In this document: piece by piece, positions 27,101 through 39,100 of the stretch
Position numbering within the stretch: position 1 is the stretch's first letter
Layout: the number at the start of each line of letters is the position of its first letter
Assembly: GCA_942486035.1 (NCBI GenBank)
Contig: CALNXK010000183.1
Span: 504,501-568,500, forward strand
Length of the DNA: 64,000 nucleotides
DNA from: Porites lobata
Lineage: Eukaryota; Cnidaria; Anthozoa; Scleractinia; Poritidae
Direction: 5' to 3'
Translations under genes and position numbers: made by a program
The notes under the pieces: model-generated
Databases searched by the model: none
Told to the model about the DNA's origin: nothing
What the model saw: only the letters and a program-made list of their open reading frames with translations

Positions 27101-30100
27101 TCTGTACCAATTTGCCGGTTTAGTTTAAACACGAACAAATAAAAGCGTCCATGATATTCGTTCCAGCCCTCGTGTATTACGGAGACGTCTTCGTGATGTT
27201 CCCAGGTGAGTTCGGAGACAGCCTTTAACAAATCGACTAAATCGATTTGTGACTCAAACTTAGAGGCTCTCAAATGTTCGTTCTTTGAAACATGCCTCTC
27301 GTTAATATGGTCTGCTTGTTCTTGCGTTAGGAAAGTTCCCTCGGTTTCAAAAGGCGAAGCCATCGTTGAAAATAAAATTTTTTCTGGTTCATCTTAAAAC
27401 AGATTGCAAAACAAAAGAGTCCTACTTGAAAAAGAGCGAAAAGGGTAATTGTTTCTGCCGCCCGCCGTTAAACTTAAAAGAGCAGCGAACTTTTTTGCCG
27501 CTAAGGCTTAAAAACTTGAAAGAACAAGAAAAGTTAATTGGTTTTTGCCGCTTCCCATTTGTTGTCCCCCGCGCCAATGAGCGTGAATCTCGCATGAATA
27601 GCATAAAGGAAGGGTGAATTTGGGAAAGTCATTTTGCTCTGCTCATCACAGTGCCAAGATATCCGATTGCTCAAGATGAAGACATTATATCAGCTCGCCT
27701 TTGACGCAGTGCCAAACAAGGGTTTAATGGCAGAGACGTTTCTTGTTCCTTGGCATCCAGTTGCCCAACAACTTCAAGCTCAGCAATACATTGAAGACAG
27801 AAATAAGTACAGAGAACAACATCGCGTCAATTTCAGGTTTGTCTACGCAGATTTGTGTTTTATCGAAGCCTTGTTTTCAAACTCAAAAATTTACCCGAGC
27901 AATGTTGCGTTTTTAAATCGATTGTGGAAACAAATCGATGATTTACTTTAGTTCATGTTGTGTTTTTAGACCGATTCTGGAATCCCTGTTTTGGATTAGA
28001 GGTTGCACATGGTTAAGTGTGAAGACCAAATGTTGTATGATTGAACTGTAAAACGTATTTTTAAACGCGCTTGTTGAATGTTTTATTTTTAGAAATTGTT
28101 TGAATCAGTTGAAACTTCGAAGATGGAACATGTATTGCCATAAAACAGAATGGATTCCCGTGAATGGGAAGATACCTATGTGTTCCCAATGTAAAAGAAT
28201 TAAAACAACGCAGTAAACACTAGACGGTTTACGTTTAAAAAAGCAACAGAAATTTGTTGATAAAAATGAAGAGGCGCGTTTAATTCGACGTTTTTACTAT
28301 ACGCCAATTCGTAGACGCTTAGAATTTATGTAAGTTTTGTTTTTATTTTCTTTAGAAAATGTTTGAGGCAGATTAAGAGACGTCGTTGCTGTAGCTCAGT
28401 ACAGTGGCTTTCCTTTAATCAAGAACACTGTTCTCAATGTATTCGAATTTGTATTGAGGGTTTGAGCGTGGAGGGTCAAATGAGACAATCGTTATGAAGC
28501 TGTTGATTTTCAAAGTGAGCGAAGAAAACTTTTTAAGTTATATAGACACACTAGCGCTTTACGTAGACGCAGAAATCTTGAACAGAGAATAATGAATTCT
28601 TTGGGTTTCTTTTAGAAAAGTGATGCAAGATATCCGTTTTTCACCGCTAAATCCTTTTACAGAGTGGATTGAAATCAATAGGCAGACCACTGATTTTCGT
28701 ATCACAATTTTAAATACAACGATCGATGATTTAAAGCTTGTTGACAATCCTTTTTTTCCGAGTATTGAAACAATGATTGAACATTTTGAGCGAACCTACA
28801 CTCACCTAAGATTAGAATTTCCCTGGTTTTTTCGAGATTATCAAGATCACTTTGTTAGACCAGATTCATCAGGAATCTGATATGTTCCAGTTTGTAAATA
28901 AGAAAAAAGTGCTTTGAAAAGGACTTTAGCCGACTAGCGGTTAAAATACGTTCCTCTCATTGCATTTACTGAGAAAGTTATTGTACCGTTTTACCGAAGG
29001 GAGGTAAAATGTAAATAAAAGTTAAGTTTGCGTGTAATTTACTTGTGTCTTTGGGAAAAAAGAAATGAACTGAGATCTGTCAAATGAACCCTTAGGCTGA
29101 GGAGGGAATTTTCTTAACACTGATTGAACTGAGATTTGTCAAATGAACGCTCCGGCAGGGGAGGGATTTTCTTAAAACTAAATGAACCGAGATTTGTCAA
29201 ATGAACGCTCAGGGAAAAAAGAACAAAGAGTATAGCTGACTCAGCCAAAATTAATTAGAAAAACGAACAAAGAGTATAGCTGACTCAGCCAAAAATTAAT
29301 TGGAAAAAACGAACAAAGAATTATTACAGAAGGGATCAGTTAAAAATAAATTAGAAAAAGAACAAAGAGTATAACTGACTAAGTTAAAATAGGTCATTAG
29401 GCAATCTTGGACAACCTTGAACGTTTTTTGTTTAGGATAACTTAATGACATTCAAAGCACGTACTCCACAGCTAATTTAACTCATTCGTGTCTCTGAAAG
29501 CGTCATTCAGTTTTTACTGTCTTACTGTGTGGAGCTTTTTGCAAACTATTTTTTGAAAACGATGGATCCGTATATTCATGCTCTTATGAACGATGGGCTC
29601 GATTCCTTGTTGGAGGAAATACCTGACTGGACGACTAGTCAAGGTGAAGAATTAATGGACTCGGAGGATGAAAGCGATTTGCTAATTGCGGCGCGCCGAG
29701 CAGACCAGCAAGGAGGGAATCCCTTGTTTTCTGTGAACATGGAGCGAGTGGGAGCTGCGCGTTCTTTTCACCGTGGTGTGGCAATTCAAATGCAAGTCCG
29801 ATTTTCTCTGGAGCAGTTACGTCAACGGAATGGAGAATATCAAGGAGAAGCGGCGGCGGAAGCCTTCCACCAAGGGTTGATTAATTTCATCCGCGATCCT
29901 CGCAATGGTATTGTCAATCCTCAGGATTATTCCATGTCCATGGCTATTCACCACAGTACAGGGACACATATACGTGGACCAGCTGTCCGAGGGTTCCGCT
30001 TAGTGAGTGGATTCAGGGATCCCCACTTACTCGACAATGGCTAGAAAGACTGGCTAAACAGCTCAACTCGGCGGAAAATTTTGATGCTGCGAGCGGTGAT

Positions 30101-33100
30101 TTTTACGCTGAACTGTCTTTTTTTAAGACTCAACAACGTGGTGGAAGACCTGCGAAAAACAAGCCTGGCAACAAGTCCTTTGAGCAGTTACTCAAAAAGA
30201 AATCCGTGATTACCATTAAGAACAAACATGACCTGTGTTTTTCCCGAGCCTTGGTTTCTGCCAAAGCCTTTGACAAGACCCTCAGTATCAAACGATTTTT
30301 AAAGGACAAGGACTGCAGGGTCATCTTGCGTACAAACGGCATCAAGAAACCGGGGTTCCTGAGGGAATGTGCGGGTTGCCAGAAATACAGCGAATGCAAG
30401 ACCATCTTGGTCCTCAAGGGTACCAGATTAAAATCTATGAAGGAGTCTGTGGTGCGCTATGGTATTGTGACCCGTCGTTTGATTCTGCGCCTAAAAAGCT
30501 GTGTCTGCTGAAAGTGCAACAGCATTTTGACGGTTTACGAAGTGTGCCAGTCCTCGTAAACAAGACCTATTACTGTCACCGATGTAACAAAGGTTACAAT
30601 CAGGAGAATGCAGAGCACCATAATTGTTCTCATCAAAACTGTGACATGTGTCGAAGAAAAAACGGTAATGCACTGATTATCAAGAAAGAAAGCCTGCCCA
30701 TGTCTACTGCAATGATTGCGGTCGGTCCTTTTACGGTCAAAACTGTTTTACCGCTCACAAGAAAAGCGTATGTCGTTTGTTCAAAAAGTGCCCGGAGTGT
30801 TATAAAGTGTACCAGTATTCCAAGAAAAAGAAGCATGTGTGCGGAGAATATCGTTGCCCCAACAGTCGAAACAAAGTATTGCCAAACCATCAGTGTTACA
30901 TTCAACCCCTTGAAATAGATTACAGCAAGCTTCTTGACCAAGCAGACGAATTTAGCGAGGAAGACCGTGCGATTCTTGAAGATCTGGCCGAAGTTGAAAC
31001 AGTGGAAAAAAGTAAAGAAGAAGAGGACGAGAAACCGCCACCGCTGGTGTGCTGCATTGACTTTGAATGTTGGTTGGATGAAAATCGTGATTTTGAGGAT
31101 GTTCGTGTGGGGTGGCAATGTGTCAATGTGAAAGGTAGCTACCGCGAAGCAGGAAAGGCGTCGGATATGTTGGAGGATGTGATGGCAAAAACGGTAACCA
31201 CAGAAATGAAACAACGGCAGGTGTTTGTGTTCGCTCACAATATGCGAGGGTTTGATTCGTCGTTTATTTTGCAATTGTTGTATGATAAGGGCTACAAAGT
31301 GGAAAAGGTCTTGAGTATGGGGGTGAAATTTTTATCGTTTCAGTGTGGTAATGTCATTTTTCGGGATTCCCTTAATTTTTTTAACATGCCTTTGGAATGG
31401 TTGCCGGTGATGTTTAATTTGAAGGAAGCGCTTAAGGGTTTCTTTCCTTATTCGTACATTTCTGAAGACAAGATCAGTTACATTGGTGTGTACCCAAAAG
31501 CGGAAGAATACCATCCTGAACGTATGAGCGAAAAACGAATAAAGGAATTCATGACTTGGCACAAAGAAAAAGTGGACAGTGGTGCCATCTTTGATTGTCA
31601 AAAAGAACTATCCGCGTACCTGAAAAGTGATGTCAAAGTGTTAACAGAATCCATGGAAAAATTTGCTAGCGAAATGTTAGAGTTGACAGGCATAGACCCT
31701 ACTGTGGAATGTGTGACCATTGCGAGTACTGCGTTTAAAGTATTCCAGAAAAACTTTTTGGAACCCTACACGATTGCCTAGGAACCCCTCGGGGGGTGGC
31801 GCCACAATCAACAAAACCAGAGTGTGGAGGCCCTGCAGTGGCTGGAATTTGAGAATCTCAAGATTGGTGGCGGAATTCAGGTATGAATTTTAAGTTGCAG
31901 TGAAAGTCTGCACATTTTAAATTGAACTTGCAGTGTTTTTCAACATATTTCGGTTGGCGAAATGTTTTATACTGTGCATTTGTTGTTGCACGCTACAAAA
32001 CAAAAATTAGAAGGAAATGTATGGGAAATATGTGTAAAAAGTCTGCTTTTTTCAAACTTACATTGCAGTGTTTTTCAACATATTTCAGTTGGCGAAATGT
32101 TTTATACTGTGCAATGGCAAATGCACGACCGAAATCAAAAATTATAATCTGCGGACCGTCAAGGTAACAATAACAAATGTATATATTTTTTTTCTATCTT
32201 TCAGTTTATATTTAAATTCATTGAATGGGGAACAAAAGTGATCACGCCTGTTACCAACTGGATGGCTACCCAGCCCCAGCAAACTGTTTCAGTACCAGGG
32301 TTGTATTTTTCACGGATGCTGTAAATGTTATCCAAAGCAAAGAAACATTTGCTTCTGCCATCCCGAAGAACGTCATGAAGTTGGTTGAGGCAACCCTGAA
32401 GAAAACAGAAGGCGAATCCAACGCTTGTTCAGGGTAAAACCGTGATTGAAATGTGGGGTTTGCGACATCGCCAGACAGAAAGAAACTGATCCCTAAAGCT
32501 CGCCAAATGATGAAAACTTTGAATTGTTCCATTTTTTGAGCCTGACCGAGTCGAACTTGACCCTGTACGCCAAAATGGCAGAAGACTAAGAGACTATGTT
32601 CGGCTTGTATCCGAGTATTAACAAGTACGGTGTCTAAATTCCAAGGGGGCCAGAAAACCAGTACAATTACTTTGGTTAAGTGGATATCGTATTTGGGGAT
32701 TGTTCCACCTGATGAGTCAGGGCTGGTGGAAAACGGTGACTTTTCCTCTTTGCAGGTCCTGTGTTGAAGAAGAGATAGCAAACCCCTGGGTACCTGACCA
32801 TGTGTGGTCACAAGTGGCAGCAATGCTGAAAGGTACTTGGGTTTTCCCTGAATTATGAAGCGGTTGAAAAAACAAGTCTTGAATTACGAAGAAAACCATG
32901 AAAGAAAACATCCTGGTTGAAGCTTAAACAAGAGAGCGCCGGATGGCCTGCGGGAGTAGAAACCGGGGAGCAGAAAGCCGCCTATGTCCGCGATTACAAG
33001 GAGCACGAAGGCATTGATCTGGATCCTGAGAAGGTTGCTGTTAATCCAGGTCGAAAAAGCATTGCTAAATTACTTTTGAACAGGTAACTAGTTGCAGTCT

Positions 33101-36100
33101 TTTTCACACTTAAAAAAAATTTGCTTGTGTTTGATAAGCGTGTGATTGACCCCGCCACTCGTTCTTCCACACCCTACGGTTACAACTGGCTCGGTGGAGA
33201 CGTTGAACTTTTAATGGACTTGTAAATAGTGCGGGTATGGTTTGCTTGGTAGCGCCAACCCGCTTTAGCTTTTGTATACAGTTTTTTATAGGGGTACAGT
33301 AGCTTGGAAGCGCGAACCCCTGATAAGAACAATTGCATGCTTTGTTTTGAGATTAAATTAGGGTTTGTAACATTTCATCGAAGGGAGGTGAAATGGCTCA
33401 ATAAACTAAGTTCGCGACACAATTGATTGGTGTGGTCTCTGTTAGTATAAATAGAGGGGACATGGATGGATAAGTTACTTTTCGTAAAATGTCGAACATT
33501 TACCTGACCCTCGTAAGCGATGTCACGCAAAATTACGCGAGTCATGTGGCAAATCAGGTTAAAGTCAGACCTGGGTTAAGATTACACGGGGAAGGATGGA
33601 AAGTCTCAATTGCTTCGGCAATTTTGCCTAAAATGTCTCTATTTAAAGACTTGCAGAGTGCCGATGTGAATTTAATGGAATTATGGGCTGAGACTGAAAA
33701 AGCAAATCAATCCGGTGTGTTGCAAAAAGGCTATATCAGTGCAAGTGATTTACGTGAATGGGAAAAAGCAGGCGCCTGTCATGAAGGGGTGGATTTTTTT
33801 AATACAGTGAAACATAGAATAGAAGAAATAGCGCACGCTAGTTTGGATGATGGTTTTAAGTTTAGTTCAGCCCGTTGGCATACATTAGCGTGGAATAAAG
33901 ACGGGGTGCAACCGGAACTTGTCTTAACTCATAGCCATATGGACAATTCAATTTATATCTACAAACCGTTGGCGGAAACATTGCATTGGATAAATACCAA
34001 GTCTAATCAAGCCGATAGCATGGGACCAAATTTGGTACATAGCTACCCCAATCACACTAAAGGAGCCAGTTCCTTGGAGACGGGAAAACCCACCCAAATA
34101 CTTGGCAATTGGCTTCATTTAAGTACTCTCTCCGGTTGGCGTTTTATTAACCTCAATCAAAGTTTTGAAGATGCCTTAAACCTCTACCCCAGACCCCTGG
34201 AAGTCTCAGCCAAAGTGACCGCTAACAGCGTGACCGTCACGCAGTCACTGGGTCAAGTGTACTACGCGCCTCAAGGAAGAGAACGCTATGCGTTTTCACC
34301 CACCCAAGAAAACTTTTACGAGGTACAAGACAATCATTGGGAAGAGGTTGAAATCACGCTCAAAGAATTAAATGGCAATCTAGTTGAATTTCAATCAGAT
34401 AGTCAGTGTGTGATTCGACTGCATTTTAAGAAAGAATAAGGCACATACAACATTTCAATTGTAACATCAAATTTTATTAAGTGAATAAAAAAACAGAGTT
34501 ACAGCTTAAGTTTGCATTTTGCTTGCATAATGGTTTTGACGATCCGTTCTTGTTTGGTTTTCTTGCCTGGGAGGTTTGTAATAGCGCGAATCATTTTATC
34601 GTCCGCTTTCGACTTATCCTGTAAGTTTTTCGCTTTGGAATAATCGATGTCATGGATTTTGGCTAATTCGTCTAAACGATTTTTGCCGCGAAGTCCCCTC
34701 CTCAGTCTTTCCTTAAGCCGGGTCCCTGGACCAAGATAATTCATTTTAGGGCAATGAAACTCTTTGCCTGTTTTTTCAATTAATTTTTGAATAGCCAACG
34801 CAGCCCCATGCCGACCGCGCTTTTTTCCCTTTTGCGGTCTTTTTCTGTAAACCTTCTTTTTACCAGTCTTTGCCATCCAATCTTCTTTTCACCGATGTCC
34901 CAAATGGTTTCCAACCTGAAGCAGGTGCGAGTTTCTTTAAGGCTCTTTCTTGAGCTCTTTTTGCTGCCTCGTTAAATTTTTTTTCAATACTCTCCTGAGC
35001 TTTTTTCAAAGGGGATTTAGCGGGAACGTCTTCGTCCGCCATACTAAAAACACTGGAAGGAGGGGAAGGAGTCTTTTTCTTTTTAGGGGTCTTTAACCAG
35101 ATGAAGGAGTCTTTTTCGGGGTCTTAGGTAACAGCCGCTTTGCCTTGGATCCGGTCTTAAAGGTAAACTTGGGTTTTTTACCCGTAGAAGGAGTTTGTTT
35201 GACCACAGGAGTTTGTAACACTGATTGAGGGGTGACCGGTTCTGCTTTCCTTTTTATAGCCTTACTGATTTTTGAAACGTTTCCCATAAATTGTTGTAAC
35301 GGGCCTACGGCTAAATTTCCTTCATCCTCATCACTGTCGTCTTCATCGCGACTTATTCCTTGTGTTCCTCCTGGTTGACGAATTTTCTTGACCCATTGTT
35401 GTAATTCTCGGTTGACTGATTTTAAACGAGGTTCTTTCCATGTATCCGGGGCGGGACTCTCCAACAAAAGTTCTTTTTGAGCGGCTAAACCTGCTGCTTT
35501 GGTTAAACGGCTATCGTCCAAAAGATTAGATTTATATTTATCACGCAAACGTAAAAATTGCACTGGGGTTTCAATCGGTGTGGATGAAATGCCGTCCATG
35601 CTTGCTAATGAAAATAAGAGTTTAGCCTTGTCTTTATATTGGTTTGGGTCTGTATCTCTCTTTGACTTTTTGTCAAAACTCTTTGATCATTTGTGCTAGT
35701 AGAAGCAAATAGTCTAATAGACAAAGAAGTTGTTGTAACACTTTACGTTTCATGACTTAATAGCGATATTGCCGTTTAGCACAGTGATAACAGCGATGTA
35801 ATTCTTTCCACGCGCCAGCGCCAATCTGTGAACTCATCAAATGTTTGCGCTTTTTTATACTCTGACGAGGGTTGGCAATGACTCAAAGAGATTGACGATA
35901 TGGTTTTAAACGACTCACTGTTTTTCTCCCAGGTTTAACATTCCCACGCAATGTGTTCATCACTAACTCACTCACAGCATTAATTTGATCTGCATTCGCA
36001 TACCGTAATTTTTGTTGCCGCTTATTTTGGTTAGCTTTTTTTAACACATCGTTTAAAAAATGACTCTGTCTGGTCATACGCCCTGTCATGTTTATTTCTT

Positions 36101-39100
36101 TCTTTGTGTTCGTTGACGTCTCTTCCTTTTATACTTCTTTTTCTCTAACGCTTGGATTGCTTTCCTAGTACCAAATTTTGTTAATGCACTTAAACCTCTT
36201 AACACAACCGCTTTTCCTCCAGCCGCTAAAGCTGGAATCGCTGCGGCTAACATGGGAGCAATCCCGCCTCGTTGCCTTCCTACCCCTGGTTTACCTTTTC
36301 TTCTTTTTGGTTGTCCTTTTCGTTTCATGTTTAAATTTGCGTTTGTTTGTGAGTGAACGGCTATTTATATCTTCGTCAAAGGTATGAACACGCGTAGCTC
36401 CCTCTTCTTTGGTTAAATGACTCCAAATGCGAAAACAGTCATGGGAGGCAGGATGTAAATCCAACATAAAATACCCAAAAGGACGGGAGGTCAGCTTTAA
36501 AAACAATTTGAGTACTTGACGCCATTTTTCAGGGTACACTTGAAGCAGTAAATGTCGAATACCTGTCTTATCCCTGGGTGATTTAAAACAAATCACATAG
36601 TGTGCATTGCGATTAATCGTTTTCGCAAACTTGCCTGGGGGAAAGAGATCTTGTGTAATATAAAGAGCGGTAATGCCTCGATGGTGAGAATCTTTTGTAA
36701 ATACATCCAACACCCGTTTATTTCTCCCTGATTCTTCCATTAAGTCATCCAAAATGAGTATGCCATGATGCTCTGGTTTAAACCATTTTACGAGAGCCCC
36801 TTCAGGAGGAAGTCCTTTGTAAAACATAATGTTTTTTCATGCGATCAAATCGGGGTTGCCATCGGTCATAACAATACACTATTTTTTTCGGAGGAGGGTC
36901 AAACAATGTTTTTTCTTTGAGTAATTTTTCCACTAATTCACTTTTCCCACTACCTGAGGGCCCCGCTACAATCACGCTAGCAGGTTGTCGAATCATGTTT
37001 CCCACGGCTTACGAAAATGAGTGTAATGTCCTGTTGCTCCTACTGCACCCATACGTTTATAGCGTTTGTCCTTGCCCAATTTATACCCAATTTTGGCTGC
37101 AGTGGATAAGACTGTGCTGAGTCCTTTGCCTCTCTGATAATGACGGACGTTATCTTTTATACCTTTCAACGCTTGTTTCCCTAAAAAGGCCCGTAATTTG
37201 ATAAAATTAGGAGAAGGACCAGACAGCCCCATGGCAACTCCCTCGGCTATTTTATCAACCAAAGGGGGTTTTCGTCTAAATCGTGCACCCCCTTTTTGAC
37301 TTTTTCTTTTTTTTACTCGTTGTTTTCGCTTTCGGGCCATAGTTGTTGATACAATCGCGGTGAGTTCAACTGAATGAGTAGAAGTAACTGATCCAAGTTG
37401 ACTGAAAAAGTCGTTTTTAATCAAGTTTACGATCACATGGTTTCAAATGCTATTTTTCCTGCGCTTCAATCTTCTTACAGGCAATTCCATAGCACTGAAA
37501 CTGCACTTATCAAGGTGATGAACGATATTTTGTTAAAGATGAACTCTCAACATGTCACTATGTTAATTTTATTTATCTCAGTGCTGCCTTTGACACTGTT
37601 GATCATCGAATACTTTTAGAGAGGCTATCTGACGAGGTTGGCATACGTGGGACTGCTCTGAATTGGTTTAGATCGTACTTGTCTGATAGAAGTCAGCGCG
37701 TTTCTGTACATGGAGTTCTTTCTCGTCCTTTTGACTTGAACTTCGGGGTACCCCAAGGCTCATAATATATGCGTCCAAGCTGTTTAAGATCGTGGAACAT
37801 TATCTTCCTGATGCTCACTGTTTCGCTGATGATACGCAGCTGTATCTGAGTTTTAAACCACTCGGCAACACTGCTCAAGCTGATGCTATACAAGCTATGG
37901 AAAAGTGCATTGACGCGGTGAGGAAATGGATGATTCAAGATCGGTTGATGATCAATGATGATAAAACGGAGTTTTTGTTAGTCGGCACACGACAACAGCT
38001 TGATAAATTAGATTCGTGTTCCATAACTGTGGGCAATAATCGTATCAGTCCAAGCCCGTGTGTTAGAAACCTTGGATCGTGGTTTGACAGCAACTTAAGC
38101 ATGACTGATCATATAAACAAGGCTTGTAATGCGGCATTTTATCATTTACATAACTTGAGACGTAGTAAGAAATACCTGTCAAGAGATTCTTTAATTACTT
38201 TGGTTCATGCTTTTATAACCAGCCGTCTTGACTATTGTAATGGTTTATTGTTTGGCTTACCAAATGTGCAGATCGCTAAATTACAGCGTGTACAAAATGC
38301 AGCAGCAAGACTTATTCTTGGCATTGGAAAGTTTTCTCACATTACAGCGGCGCTTTATGAGCTGCACTGGCTGCCTGTTTCTTTGCGTATTGACTATAAG
38401 ATTTTACTTTTGACTTTCAAATGTATTTATGGCCTGGCGCCAACTTATCTTAGCGATCTTATTAGTATAAAATCGAATTCATTATATAATCTTAGGTCTA
38501 CTGGTAAGCTCTTATTGGACCATCCCAAGGGAAAGATGCTTACAACATTGGGAGCAAGATCATTCTCAGCAGCAGCTCCAAAACTCTGGAATGAGCTACC
38601 TGTGGAGCTTCGTCAGGCAACATCACTTAACAGTTTTAAATCTCGACTTAAAACCTATCTTTTTAAGAAGTATTTTTATAGTTTGTAACTTAGTTTATTT
38701 TATTCTCACGGTAATGTATTTTCGTTTTCTTTTAAACATATGATTGTAAAGCGCTATTGATCAGCACATGTAAATACGCGCTATATAAATTGGTAAATTA
38801 TTATTATTATTATTATCTTTTAAATGGGTTTCACCTACTCACCTACTCTGGTTTTTTCTTTTCAACACCCACAAAGTACTCCTGTTTCTCTTCATCATTC
38901 GCTGTGTTTCTTTTACATGCTGGGCAGTCATTTTGTCCTTCCTCGAAAACGTCTTGTCGCAATGTAGACATGGGACTCTGATATTAGTCCCACAATATTT
39001 CTTGTGACGACAAAAGGTAATTCTGTTCTTCAGCTGTCAAGCGTTTCGGGAAATGCTTGTGTTGTATTTTCCCTTCGGAAACATATTCTGTAGCAATAAA

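Noticed and set aside
28329..28355. 26-nt GT...AG micro-intron between the two small CxxC copies
   Set aside because: Too short for a spliceosomal intron and starts at a stop codon; better read as the pyrimidine tract of an acceptor.
30633..31274. 213-aa ORF antisense to the polymerase
   Set aside because: Shadow of the polymerase reading frame; composition shows no family features.
36830..36845. Programmed -1 frameshift at GAAAAAAC in the ATPase
   Set aside because: The phase of the A-run does not fit the X XXY YYZ rule and the required shift is +1, so a one-base indel is simpler.
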